The notes: generated from the sequence alone by a model not told the origin. Positions 1-7,369 are shown, counted from the first letter of the stretch. The stretch: 14,279 nucleotides of DNA from Acidobacteria bacterium UBA2161 (GCA_002328835.1 DCWN01000006.1:1-14279); one strand, 5' to 3'. Made by a program: numbers and translations.

Positions 1-1059
1 CTCCTCGTCGCGGCCGGTGAACGAGACGGGCTGGAACGATAGGAAGTTGATCTTCCTCGGGTTGTCCAGCGCGAACTCGACGACGCGACCGACCTGCTCG
101 TTGTTCACGCCGTTGAGGATCGTGATGACGGGCACGATGTCCACGCCCGCCTTGTGCAGGTTTTCGATCGCCTGCAGCTTCACGTCGAAGAGGTTGCCCA
201 CCGCACGATGCGAATTGGCCTCGTTGCCGATCCCATCGAACTGCAGATACACGTACCGCAGGCCGGCATCGGCGGCGGCCTGCGCAAACTCGGGTCGCCT
301 GGCGAACTCGATGCCGTTGGTCGCGGCCTGGACGCTGTTGTAGCCGACCTTGCGCGCGTAGCGGACCGCGTCGAGGAAGTTCGGCGACAACGTCGGCTCG
401 CCGCCGGAGAATTGGACCGACATCTGCCGCTTCGGCTTGATCGAGATCGCATTGTCGAGCAGCGTCTTGATCTCGTCCCAATCGAGTTCGTGCACGAAAC
501 CGACCTGGTTGGCGTCCGTGAAACACGGATCGCACATCATGTTGCACCGGTTGGTCAGATCGATCGTCAGCACGGCCCCGCGGCCGTACTTGAGGGTGCT
601 GCTGCCGTGGTTGTGCAGCTTCTCGTCGTTGTGCGCGCAGATGTCGCTGCCCGGAAACGTCTCCTCGAGGTGGCGGAAGAACGCCGGGTCGTTCGACATG
701 ACGTCTTCGAAGTGCCCATGTTCGGGGCAATCCTTGACCATCATGATCTTGCCGTCGCGCTCGAGGATCGTCGCCTTGATCTCACCGACCTTCTCGTGCA
801 GCAGGATCTCGTAGTCCTGCTTGCCGTCGACGATCGCCTGTCGGGCTTCGCGGACACAGACCGGGCAGAGCGAATCAGTCTCGCGCGGCCACCCCAGGGG
901 CGGCTTCACCTTCTCGTGCGACTTGAGCAGCGGCTTGTCGGACCAGTCCGGCGTGAACGACGGGTTCTGCCTGATCTGGTTCAGCGCGTCGAACGCCACC
1001 CAGGTGGCCGAGGCCGCGTAGGTCATCACCTTCTCGACGTACTTGATCGGCTTGTGCAT
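1..1059 (-). CDS. Radical SAM protein, tetraether-lipid-synthase-like (COG1964 group), C-terminus missing
   Basis: The frame is open for 353 codons from an ATG at 1059 and leaves the window at the left edge, so the C-terminal part is not seen. An AGGAG-type ribosome binding site lies just upstream. An N-terminal region carries CPVC (C65, C68) and a CPEHG motif (C111), followed by a lone C141. The radical SAM core has CNMMCDPC (C172, C176, C179), which binds the catalytic 4Fe-4S cluster, GGEP at 219-222, and QFDG near 273. The CPxC/CPEHG domain ahead of a radical SAM core is typical of COG1964, which includes archaeal tetraether synthase Tes and MJ0619. Those enzymes join or modify lipid chains by radical chemistry. 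The extra GCPxxCGLC-type motif expected before the core in Tes is absent, so lipid cross-linking is only a hypothesis. The family call is fairly firm; the substrate is unknown. It has no co-directional neighbour in the window closer than alkB, 206 nt upstream. Confidence 0.8.
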   Translation of the reverse strand, partial: MHKPIKYVEKVMTYAASATWVAFDALNQIRQNPSFTPDWSDKPLLKSHEKVKPPLGWPRETDSLCPVCVREARQAIVDGKQDYEILLHEKVGEIKATILERDGKIMMVKDCPEHGHFEDVMSNDPAFFRHLEETFPGSDICAHNDEKLHNHGSSTLKYGRGAVLTIDLTNRCNMMCDPCFTDANQVGFVHELDWDEIKTLLDNAISIKPKRQMSVQFSGGEPTLSPNFLDAVRYARKVGYNSVQAATNGIEFARRPEFAQAAADAGLRYVYLQFDGIGNEANSHRAVGNLFDVKLQAIENLHKAGVDIVPVITILNGVNNEQVGRVVEFALDNPRKINFLSFQPVSFTGRDEE

Positions 1060-1114
1060 GCCCTCTCCTGGAGGTCTCGGACGGTCGCATCGCCACGGTG
1101 CCGCCCCGGACAAC

Positions 1115-1150
1115 AGTCGCAAACCCTTGAGTCGCGAAAGGATAGCGACT
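1115..1150. promoter_or_regulatory. Three AGTCGC half-sites at 15-bp steps around a -10-like box
   Basis: AGTCGC occurs at 1115-1120 and 1130-1135, and its reverse complement GCGACT at 1145-1150. The period is exactly 15 bp and the last two copies form an inverted repeat. On the minus strand a -10-like TATCCT (1144-1139) lies between the inverted pair, about 80 nt before the start of the radical SAM gene. I saw no convincing -35 box. This arrangement would suit an operator over a promoter, but it rests on pattern alone. Confidence 0.3.
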
Positions 1151-1265
1151 TTCCGCGCGAAAACCTCCCAGCATCGGTTCAATGGGCAGTTTGGCGGGTT
1201 GATCGGGCAGATTCGGACCCGACTGGCGGCCCTCCGGGCCGGGTACACGCCGAAATCCGGCGATC

Positions 1266-1922
1266 TCAGGCGCCGGGCACGTCGTCGGACGCCAGCGCGT
1301 ATTGCCGGAATGTGAGATTGAGCCGACCCGAAAGCCCGAGTGTGGGGGGGCCGGACCCGCGATGCAACCCGGCGACGCCGTGATACCGGAGGCGAGACGG
1401 GCCGCCGATGACGAGGGCATCGCCCGACGCGAGCGCGATCGCCCGCACCGGTTCTCGGCGGCGCAACCCTCCGAGAATGAACCGCGCCGTATCACCGAGC
1501 GAGAGTGACACGATCGGCACGCCGGCCTCGAGCGTCTCGCGCCGCTCGTCCTTGTCCTGGTGCAACCCGAGCTTGCCCGCAACCGGATACCGGTTGACGA
1601 TACAGACCTGCGGCTCGATCCGCATGCCGACCGTCGTTGCGACCTCGGTAGCCAGCGCGACGAACGGACCCGGAATCGGCTGCACCGGAAGTCCGTCGTG
1701 GTCGCCGCGCATGGCGGCGTAGCGATAGGTGCGGGCGTTCCAGTGCAGGCCGAGGCACATCATGTCGATCCGCATCTGCCCGCCGCCTCGGACGGTCGGC
1801 CGGTAGAAACCCGCGGGCGCCGTGCCCAGGGCGAGCACGCGCTCGACCAGTTCGCACTGCGCCTCCGGCGACAGGTATCCGGGCAGGTGAAAGACGCCGG
1901 GCACGATCTCGACTTGAGGCAC
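1266..1922 (-). CDS. alkB: AlkB family alpha-ketoglutarate-dependent DNA repair dioxygenase
   Basis: Iron(II)- and 2-oxoglutarate-dependent dioxygenase that removes methyl groups such as 1-methyladenine and 3-methylcytosine from alkylated DNA in the cytoplasm. The 218-residue product matches E. coli AlkB (216 aa) in length and in motif order: NRYPVAGKLGLHQDKDE near 110-126 with iron ligands H121 and D123, a third ligand H181 in RYHG, and the 2-oxoglutarate-binding RLNLTFR at R200 and R206. I chose a GTG start at 1922 by length; no clear ribosome binding site precedes it, so the start is uncertain by a few codons. The frame stays open upstream to about 2492, but that part is antisense to the DUF547 gene and is not AlkB-like. 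The gene is divergent from DUF547 and ends 206 nt before the radical SAM gene. A seven-base G run (1344-1350) lies inside the coding region. Confidence 0.93.
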   Translation of the reverse strand: MPQVEIVPGVFHLPGYLSPEAQCELVERVLALGTAPAGFYRPTVRGGGQMRIDMMCLGLHWNARTYRYAAMRGDHDGLPVQPIPGPFVALATEVATTVGMRIEPQVCIVNRYPVAGKLGLHQDKDERRETLEAGVPIVSLSLGDTARFILGGLRRREPVRAIALASGDALVIGGPSRLRYHGVAGLHRGSGPPTLGLSGRLNLTFRQYALASDDVPGA

Positions 1923-1960
1923 AATGACGGCCGCGGCTTCGCTGGGCGTAAGAGTAGCGC

Positions 1961-1993
1961 GGAATATCTTGGCCCCGTTCGGCGTTATATTCC
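1961..1993. promoter_or_regulatory. Divergent alkB/DUF547 promoter region with a 7-bp inverted repeat
   Basis: GGAATAT (1961-1967) and its exact reverse complement ATATTCC (1987-1993) are separated by 19 nt, in the short space between the two divergent starts (1922 and 2013). The right arm overlaps TATATT (1986-1991), a -10-like box correctly placed for the DUF547 start. The left arm reads as GATATT on the minus strand, about 40 nt before alkB. Symmetric -10 boxes could produce such an inverted repeat without an operator. Neither has a clear -35 box. Confidence 0.35.
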
Positions 1994-2012
1994 AGAAGAC
2001 GAGGCCACAGCC

Positions 2013-3323
2013 GTGCAACGACAACTGCTCTTCCCGCGCGTGCTCCTGGTGGCGCTCAGCGTCGCCGCCGCGAACCCGCCGGCGCACGCCGCCGCCCAGG
2101 CGTTCGATCACCAGTACCGCACCTACTCCGGCGTCCTCGACGAGTCCCTGATCGGATCGCGTGTCGACTACGGCCGGCTCGCCAGTGACCGCGTCGCGCT
2201 GGACGCCGCCGTCGACGAGCTCTCCGCGGTCCCACGCGAGACGTTCGATGCCTGGAGCCGAGCGCAGCGGCTCGCCTACTGGATCAACGCCTACAACGTG
2301 TTGACGCTGCGGGTCATCGTCGACCACTACCCGATTCGCGGCAGCTGGCTGAGCCTCTACCCGCGCAGCAGCATCCGCCAGATCGACGGCGTCTGGGACG
2401 ACATCACGTGGCATGCGGGCGGACGCCAGGTGACGCTGGACGAGATCGAGCACGACATCCTCCGGCCAACCTTCGCGGAGCCCCTCGTGCACTTCGCCAT
2501 CAACTGCGCCGCGCTGAGTTGTCCGCCGCTCCGCGGCGAGCCGTTCGTCGCCGAGCGGCTCGAGGCGCAGCTGGCCGGTTCGACACGCCAGGCACTCGCC
2601 CTGGCGGGCTGGCTGCAGCTCGACGGTGAGACGCTACGCCTCACCGCCATTCTCGACTGGTTCGGGCAAGACTTCGTGCCGCGCTTTGCGGGTCGGATCG
2701 AGGCCGACCGGTCCGAACGCGATCGGGCGCTGCCACAGCCGGATCCCCAGCGGGACCGCCAACAGCCCGGCATACAGGCCCGGGCGCCGCAGATCGGCCT
2801 TGGCCTGCCAGAGGAAGTGCGCGGCACCCGCCGTGGCGCTCACGTACACCAGGCGATGCAGGAGCTGCCAGCGGCGGCTGCCAAGCCGCCGCACCATGGC
2901 ACGCGTCGACGTGACCGCCAGTGGAATCAACAGGACGAAGCCGGTAAACCCCGCGGTGATGTAGGGCCGTTCGACCACGTCCTCCACGATGGCCTCGACG
3001 TCGAAGAACCAGTCGAGGACGACGTAGGTCGCGAAGTGCAGGCATCCATAGAAGAACGTGAAGAGCCCGACCATGCGCCGGGCCGGCATCAGCCGATGCC
3101 AGGTCGTCAGGTAGCCGATCGGCGCGATCGCCAGAGTGGCGAGCAGCAGCTGGAACGTCCAGATCGCGGTCTCGTGGGTGATCTCCTCGATCGGATTGGC
3201 GCCCAGGTCACCGATTCGCGCCGCGCGCAAGCAACCAGACGGCCGGCAAGGCACACACGACGAACACGATCCGCTTCAGGGACCCGGTGCTCACCCAGAC
3301 GACCTCGTAACGCGGGTAACTAG
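2013..3323 (+). CDS. DUF547 domain secreted protein, 3' end lost and open frame running antisense through msrQ
   Basis: A GTG at 2013 follows a GAGG and gives a signal peptide (hydrophobic stretch about 8-20, likely cleavage after PAHA near residue 26). The DUF547 domain follows: YWINAYNVLTL (89-99), the IEHDILRP segment (145-152), HFAINCAALSCPPLRGEP (160-177) and LDWFGQDF (214-221). These are family hallmarks, but the function of DUF547 proteins is unknown; the product is probably periplasmic. Family members usually continue about 40-50 residues and end in a YDWxLN-like motif. Here recognisable homology stops near residue 226 (nt about 2690), and the remaining 210 codons to the stop at 3323 are antisense to msrQ and look like noise. 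The two other plus frames contain no missing tail. I read this as a gene truncated by a deletion that also removed its stop, or as an assembly join. The domain call is firm; the C-terminal half should not be trusted. Confidence 0.7.
   Translation: MQRQLLFPRVLLVALSVAAANPPAHAAAQAFDHQYRTYSGVLDESLIGSRVDYGRLASDRVALDAAVDELSAVPRETFDAWSRAQRLAYWINAYNVLTLRVIVDHYPIRGSWLSLYPRSSIRQIDGVWDDITWHAGGRQVTLDEIEHDILRPTFAEPLVHFAINCAALSCPPLRGEPFVAERLEAQLAGSTRQALALAGWLQLDGETLRLTAILDWFGQDFVPRFAGRIEADRSERDRALPQPDPQRDRQQPGIQARAPQIGLGLPEEVRGTRRGAHVHQAMQELPAAAAKPPHHGTRRRDRQWNQQDEAGKPRGDVGPFDHVLHDGLDVEEPVEDDVGREVQASIEEREEPDHAPGRHQPMPGRQVADRRDRQSGEQQLERPDRGLVGDLLDRIGAQVTDSRRAQATRRPARHTRRTRSASGTRCSPRRPRNAGN
2634..3254 (-). 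CDS. msrQ: MsrQ heme-binding membrane subunit of the MsrPQ system, main frame (frameshifted 5' end)
   Basis: MsrQ (YedZ) is the inner-membrane b-type heme protein that passes electrons to periplasmic MsrP. The frame carries GDLGANPIEEITHET (15-29), then several hydrophobic helices and the histidines expected for heme: H73 in CLHF, H133 in LLHRLVY, and H146. Two things are wrong. First, the N-terminal helix lies in another frame upstream (3208-3294), so this frame opens only at an artificial GTG. Second, residues after about 180 are not MsrQ-like and are antisense to the conserved DUF547 core, so the natural C-terminus appears lost. The gene follows msrP on the same strand, as in most genomes. 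Family identity is near certain; whether the protein is functional in this genome is doubtful unless the frameshift is a sequencing error. Confidence 0.85.
   Translation of the reverse strand: MPCRPSGCLRAARIGDLGANPIEEITHETAIWTFQLLLATLAIAPIGYLTTWHRLMPARRMVGLFTFFYGCLHFATYVVLDWFFDVEAIVEDVVERPYITAGFTGFVLLIPLAVTSTRAMVRRLGSRRWQLLHRLVYVSATAGAAHFLWQAKADLRRPGLYAGLLAVPLGIRLWQRPIAFGPVGLDPTRKARHEVLPEPVENGGEA
3208..3294 (-). pseudogene. msrQ: Out-of-frame N-terminal piece of MsrQ (first transmembrane helix)
   Basis: A GTG at 3294, preceded by a GAGG, opens a 28-residue frame containing the hydrophobic segment IVFVVCALPAVWLLARGANR, then stops at TGA 3210-3208. This is what normally precedes GDLGANPIEE in MsrQ, and it begins 25 nt after the msrP stop, as expected for a coupled msrPQ operon. 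The GDLGANP frame resumes one base later. One extra base, or two missing ones, in the GC-rich stretch about 3211-3230 would explain the break. It could be a real mutation or a consensus error. Confidence 0.7.
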
Positions 3324-4279
3324 TAGAACCGGCGCAGGTCCATGCCGTCGTAGAGAGACGCGACCTGGTCGCCGTAGCCGTTGAACATCAAGGTTTCCTG
3401 CCGAAAGAACCGACCGATGCGCCGCTCCGACTTCTGGCTCCAGCGTGGATGGTCCACGGTCGGGTTGACGTTGGCGTAGAACCCGTACTCCTGCGGGGCG
3501 GACGTGTTCCACGCCGTCCGCGGCTGTTCGCGCGTGAACCGCATCTGGACGATCGACTTCGCACTCTTGAAGCCGTACTTCCACGGCATCATCAATCGAA
3601 TCGGCGCGCCGTTCTGGTTGAGCAGCGTCTTGCCGTAGAGCCCGACGACGAGAATCGTCAACGGATGCATCGCCTCGTCCAAGCGGAGGCCTTCGACGTA
3701 GGGCCAATCCAGCACCTGCCGCCGCACACCGGGCATCTCCGACGGGCGCATGGCCGTCGTGAACTCGACGAACCCGGCGTCGCCGGTTGGCTCGAAGCGA
3801 TCGATCAACGTCGACAGCGGGAATCCGACCCACGGGACGACCATCGACCAGGCCTCGACGCAGCGGAGGCGGTACACCCGCTCCTCCAGCGTGACCCCTT
3901 TGAGCAGATCCTCGAGGTGATAGTCGGCGGGCTTCGCCACCTCGCCGTCGACTTTGATCGTCCACGGCTCGGTCGTTAGCGTGTGGGCGTTGCGCGACGG
4001 ATCCCGCTTGTCGAGGCCGAACTCGTAGTAGTTGTTGTAGCTGGTGATGTCGTCGAACGAGTTCAGGGTCTCGTCGGTGCCGAACGGCCCGGGCGTGACG
4101 TTCGGGATCGCGTCCTGGCCCTCCGCGAATGCCACCCGGCCTCCGCCCAACGCGAATCCGCCCGTGGCGACGCCCACCGCCGCGCCCGCGGCGCCTCGAA
4201 TGAACTGGCGTCGGTTCAGGTAGACCTGCTCATCGGTGATCTCGGACGACGCAATCCCGGCTGGACGCTGAATCAGCAT
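3320..4279 (-). CDS. msrP: MsrP, Tat-exported molybdopterin protein-methionine-sulfoxide reductase subunit
   Basis: Periplasmic molybdenum enzyme that reduces methionine sulfoxide in oxidised envelope proteins, with electrons supplied by MsrQ. The 319-residue product starts at ATG 4279 behind a GGAG. A twin-arginine signal LNRRQFIRGAAG (21-32) precedes a hydrophobic segment ending near residue 52. The molybdenum ligand C140 sits in the motif RLRCVEAWSMVVPW. The segments APIRLMMPWKYGFKSAKS and NPTVDHPRWSQ further on are typical of MsrP (YedY). The gene appears complete and ends 25 nt before the msrQ start. Because msrQ is broken, MsrP may be without its usual partner in this genome as sequenced. 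About 100 nt separate it from the upstream flavoprotein gene; a TTGAAT in that gap could be a weak -35 box, but I saw no clear -10. Confidence 0.95.
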   Translation of the reverse strand: MLIQRPAGIASSEITDEQVYLNRRQFIRGAAGAAVGVATGGFALGGGRVAFAEGQDAIPNVTPGPFGTDETLNSFDDITSYNNYYEFGLDKRDPSRNAHTLTTEPWTIKVDGEVAKPADYHLEDLLKGVTLEERVYRLRCVEAWSMVVPWVGFPLSTLIDRFEPTGDAGFVEFTTAMRPSEMPGVRRQVLDWPYVEGLRLDEAMHPLTILVVGLYGKTLLNQNGAPIRLMMPWKYGFKSAKSIVQMRFTREQPRTAWNTSAPQEYGFYANVNPTVDHPRWSQKSERRIGRFFRQETLMFNGYGDQVASLYDGMDLRRFY

Positions 4280-4378
4280 GAAGCACTCCGGTCCCTTCTC
4301 GCCGTGGTTCCCGCCATGCTACTACCGCCAGACCTAGGACGCTGAATTCAACCGGACCGACTCAACCGGCCCTCGGCC

Positions 4379-5914
4379 TCACCACGATCGCGTCCAGGCG
4401 AAGTAGCGCGTGAACCAGCGACGCACGGCGGGCGTCAGCAGCGTCCGACGGTACGCGTCGCCAGCCTTCTTCAGCGCCTCTACCTGCGTCGGGTACGGGT
4501 GAATCGTGGCGGACAGCTCGGCTAGTCCCCCGCCCTGCGTGATGACGTAGGCGGCCTCGCCGATCATCTCGCCGGCGTGCGGGGCCACGATCGTGCATCC
4601 CAGCAATCGGCCTCGATCGTGGTGGACCCGAACGAACCCGTCGGTCTCCTCGTCGAGAATGGCGCGATCGACCTCGGCCAGCAGCACCGTCAGCGTGTCG
4701 ACCCGGCGGCCCTGCTCCCGCGCCTCGCGCTCGTAGAGGCCGACGTGCGCGATCTCCGGGTCGGTGTAGGTGCACCACGGAATCACCAGAGCGCTCGCCC
4801 GCTTCCGGCCATGGAACAGGGCGTTCTGGATGACGATTCGCGCCATCGCATCGGCCGCGTGGGTGAACTTGAACGCCGAACAGACATCGCCCGCTGCGTA
4901 GATCCGACGGTTCGACGTCCGCAGGCGATCGTCGACCTCAACGCCCCGCGACCCATAGGCCACGTTGGCCGCCTCGAGATTGAGCGTCTCGACGTTCGGC
5001 GCCCGACCCGCAGCCACGAGGAGGCGATCGCCGACGACCTGACTGGGCGCGCCGTCTCGTTCGAACGTCACGGTGACCCCATCCGGCCCCTGGCGCACCT
5101 GCTGCGGTCGCACCCCCAGGTGCAGCGTCACCCCATCGTCCTCGAGCGCCCGCGCGACGATCGCCGCCGCGTCACCGTCCTCGCGCGCCAGCACCTGGGG
5201 CGACATGTCGACGAGCGTCACGTGGCTGCCGAAGCGGGCGAAGGCCTGGGCCATCTCACAGCCGATCGGTCCGCCGCCGATGACGAGCAAACGGCGCGGC
5301 TGCTCGGTCAGCCAGAACAGGTTCTCGTTGGTCAGGTAGGACGTCTCGGCGAGTCCCGGAATCGGCGGCGCGGCGGCACGCGCACCCGTGGCGATGACGG
5401 CGCGCTTGAATCGCAGCGCCTGGCCGTCCACGGCGATCTCCCGGGGCCCGGTGAACTGGGCGTCGCCGAAGTAGACGTCGATGCCCAACCCGGCGAAGCG
5501 ACGCGCCGAGTCGTGCGGGCTGATGTCGGCGCGGCGGCGGCGCATCCGCCGCATCACCCGCTCGAAGTCGACCTCGGGCGTCGCCATCCGCACGCCGAGC
5601 GCGTCGCCCTTCCGCGCCTCGCCGACCAGACGGGCCGCCCGCAGCAGCCCCTTCGACGGCACGCACCCGACGTTCAGGCAATCGCCGCCCATCAGCGCTC
5701 GTTCGACGAGCGCGACCCTGGCGCCGAGGCCCGCCGCGCCGACGGCACTCACGAGCCCGGCCGTACCCGCGCCGACCACGATCAGGTCGTAGACGCCGCC
5801 GCCGGCCGGATTCTGCCAGCCCTCGGGATGGACGTGGGCCAGCAGCTCCCGGTTGGCATCGTCGAGCGGCTGGACGAGCGATTCGGCTTCCATTCGTGCG
5901 TGAGTCGACGGCAT
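4379..5914 (-). CDS. Mercuric-reductase-like FAD-dependent pyridine nucleotide-disulfide oxidoreductase
   Basis: Cytoplasmic flavoprotein of the mercuric reductase / dihydrolipoamide dehydrogenase superfamily. Counting from ATG 5914 (511 aa), the FAD-binding motif VVGAGTAG lies at about 46-53, the redox-active pair C79/C84 in GGDCLNVGCVPSK, the NAD(P)-binding VIGGGPIGCE at about 211-220, a second FAD motif AAGDV near 340, and the dimerisation-domain HPYPT motif at 472-476 followed by QVEALKKAGDAYRR. No N-terminal heavy-metal domain and no C-terminal vicinal cysteine pair are present, so detoxification of mercury is not supported. No mer genes are nearby. Proteins of this HPYPT group are often annotated mercuric reductase without proof. 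The start is uncertain: ATG 5914 lies 10 nt after the glycosyltransferase stop and ATG 5893 is an alternative; neither has a good ribosome binding site. It is part of the same minus-strand run as the esterase and glycosyltransferase. Confidence 0.9.
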   Translation of the reverse strand: MPSTHARMEAESLVQPLDDANRELLAHVHPEGWQNPAGGGVYDLIVVGAGTAGLVSAVGAAGLGARVALVERALMGGDCLNVGCVPSKGLLRAARLVGEARKGDALGVRMATPEVDFERVMRRMRRRRADISPHDSARRFAGLGIDVYFGDAQFTGPREIAVDGQALRFKRAVIATGARAAAPPIPGLAETSYLTNENLFWLTEQPRRLLVIGGGPIGCEMAQAFARFGSHVTLVDMSPQVLAREDGDAAAIVARALEDDGVTLHLGVRPQQVRQGPDGVTVTFERDGAPSQVVGDRLLVAAGRAPNVETLNLEAANVAYGSRGVEVDDRLRTSNRRIYAAGDVCSAFKFTHAADAMARIVIQNALFHGRKRASALVIPWCTYTDPEIAHVGLYEREAREQGRRVDTLTVLLAEVDRAILDEETDGFVRVHHDRGRLLGCTIVAPHAGEMIGEAAYVITQGGGLAELSATIHPYPTQVEALKKAGDAYRRTLLTPAVRRWFTRYFAWTRSW

Positions 5915-5924
5915 CCGGCGCAGT

Positions 5925-6650
5925 TCAGGTCTGGCGCGACGACGGTCGTAACGCGTCGCGGCCATAGTACAGATGAGCGAGCCGCGCCGGGGCCACGCCG
6001 GCAAGATACAGCGTGACGAGCCCGATGTTCTTGACGCTTCGGCGGGCCCATCCGTCGCGCCGCCATCGCCGCGCCGAGACCCGAACCGGCAGGGACGAGT
6101 GCCAGAGCCGCCCCACCCGCCTCAGCCGGCGGACCAGGTCGACATCCTCCATCAACCGCCAATCCCTGTAGCCAGTGACTGACTCGAAGACCGCTCGCCG
6201 CACGAAGATCGCCTGGTCGCCGTAGGGCAGGTCGAACCAACGCACCCGGCAGCGCACACCGCGCTCGAGGCATCGCGCCTGCCAGGCGGGCGTGTCCAGC
6301 GCGAACCGGAAACTACCCCCGACCACCTCGGGCATCGCGTCGGCGCGGGCGATCTCGCCATCCCAGCCCGCGGACAGCCGGGCGTCGGCGTGCACGAAGA
6401 CCAACCAGCGGCCACGCGCCAGGCCGGCCCCGTGATTCATCTGCCGGCCGCGGCCCGGCGCCGACGCGCTCCAGCGAACATGGGGAAACCGATCGCGCAG
6501 GCGAGCCAGCGCGGGGTCGGCGCCGCCGTCGACCACGATGATCTCGAATTCCCGTCCGTCGGCCGGTTCTGGTAGCGCGTCCAACAGCGATTCCAGTTCC
6601 GTCGCGTCGCCGAGCACGGGAATGACGATCGACACGAACGGGTCGTTCAC
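5925..6650 (-). CDS. Family 2 glycosyltransferase (TIGR04283, rSAM/selenodomain-associated transferase 2 type)
   Basis: Inverting GT-A glycosyltransferase that probably transfers a sugar from a nucleotide-sugar donor; the acceptor is unknown. The 241-residue product begins VSIVIPVLGDATELESLL (6-23). It has EIIVVDGGAD (36-45) for nucleotide binding, APGRGRQMNHGA (64-75), VFVHADAR (84-91) as the metal-binding D-x-D-like site, and a late MEDVDLVRRL (167-176) holding the likely catalytic acid. The GRGRQMN segment and the short single-domain length point to TIGR04283. The start is GTG 6650, whose GTGA overlaps the esterase TGA. A GGAGG seven bases upstream supports it over the upstream start at 6674, so the two genes are probably translationally coupled. 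The usual partner, transferase 1 (TIGR04282), is not in the window. Confidence 0.88.
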   Translation of the reverse strand: MNDPFVSIVIPVLGDATELESLLDALPEPADGREFEIIVVDGGADPALARLRDRFPHVRWSASAPGRGRQMNHGAGLARGRWLVFVHADARLSAGWDGEIARADAMPEVVGGSFRFALDTPAWQARCLERGVRCRVRWFDLPYGDQAIFVRRAVFESVTGYRDWRLMEDVDLVRRLRRVGRLWHSSLPVRVSARRWRRDGWARRSVKNIGLVTLYLAGVAPARLAHLYYGRDALRPSSRQT

Positions 6651-7324
6651 GCGCCGTCCTCCAGCTCGAGCCATTCGACGACGCGGCGCCAGATGAGCTC
6701 GAGGCTGTCGTGCAGTTGGTGGTCGTCGTCGAGCAGGTGGACGTCGACCGCCGCCCGCCCGCGCGCGAACCGCTCGACCATCACGGGATCGACCGTGTCG
6801 TCGCGACGCCCCTGGAAGATGACGGTTGGCGGCGCCTCACTGTCCTGGACCGCGAACGAATCGTAGCCTGCCGCATCCGCGTACAGCCCGTAACCGACGC
6901 GCCGCGTTTCCCCGAACGCGTAGTGAAAGATCTCGAGGTACCCGGCCTCGCGCCAGCGATCGATGCCGTCGGCGTCGAGATCGCCCATCCGGCGGTTCGT
7001 CCCGAAGTCCAGGGCCGGGGCCAGCAAGACCAGCCGTTCGATCGGCGTGCGGCCTGCCGCGGCGGCCGACTGCCGCGCCGCAGCGTGCCAGGCCACAAAG
7101 CCTCCCAGGCTGGAGCCGATCAGGACGACCGGGCCGGGTGGCAGGCGGGCGATCGCCTCCTCGACCTGCCCGATCATTCGCGAGGTGGTCAGCCCCAGGA
7201 AGTCGGGCTCGTTGAAATCCGGACAGTGCAGCGACAGGCCAAACGGCTCGAGGCGCTCGGCCAGCCACGCCGCCTTCATCGAGCCGGCGGACGACGCCAA
7301 GCCGTGCAGATAGAAGAGGTGCAT
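6647..7324 (-). CDS. YqiA/YcfP-family alpha/beta-hydrolase esterase
   Basis: Small serine hydrolase (225 aa) of the UPF0227/YqiA type. It starts MHLFYLHGLASS with the oxyanion-loop HG, and carries the nucleophile elbow GSSLGG (S72). The likely catalytic Asp is in GRRDDTVDP near residue 175 and the likely His in DDDHQLHDS near 202-205, so the triad is in the expected order. The natural substrate is unknown; E. coli YqiA hydrolyses short acyl esters and acyl-CoA-type compounds in vitro. There is no signal peptide, so it is probably cytoplasmic. ATG 7324 is preceded at a usable distance by GAGG. The stop overlaps the glycosyltransferase start by 4 nt, and the SET gene ends 45 nt upstream on the same strand. 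Confidence 0.87.
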   Translation of the reverse strand: MHLFYLHGLASSAGSMKAAWLAERLEPFGLSLHCPDFNEPDFLGLTTSRMIGQVEEAIARLPPGPVVLIGSSLGGFVAWHAAARQSAAAAGRTPIERLVLLAPALDFGTNRRMGDLDADGIDRWREAGYLEIFHYAFGETRRVGYGLYADAAGYDSFAVQDSEAPPTVIFQGRRDDTVDPVMVERFARGRAAVDVHLLDDDHQLHDSLELIWRRVVEWLELEDGA

Positions 7325-7369
7325 CTGGACGGCCTCGCGCCTCAGGCCCCGCCTCGGACGCGACCGGCG

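Noticed and set aside
1227..1241. Six-bp GC hairpin after alkB (CGGCCC, loop TCC, GGGCCG)
   Set aside because: Short, with no T-run on the minus strand; such stems are common by chance at this GC content.
1923..2492. Upstream extension of the alkB frame to a possible 408-residue protein
   Set aside because: The added part is antisense to the conserved DUF547 region, and known AlkB proteins are about 216 residues long.
4348..4369. Direct repeat TCAACCGG with a 14-bp step between msrP and the flavoprotein gene
   Set aside because: Only two short copies and no promoter alignment; too weak to call an operator.
4379..5914. Mercury-resistance gene merA
   Set aside because: No N-terminal metal-binding domain, no C-terminal Cys pair and no mer neighbours; only the superfamily is supported.
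4577..6016. Open plus-strand frame of 479 codons
   Set aside because: Antisense to the mercuric-reductase-like gene, whose catalytic and cofactor motifs are all intact on the minus strand.
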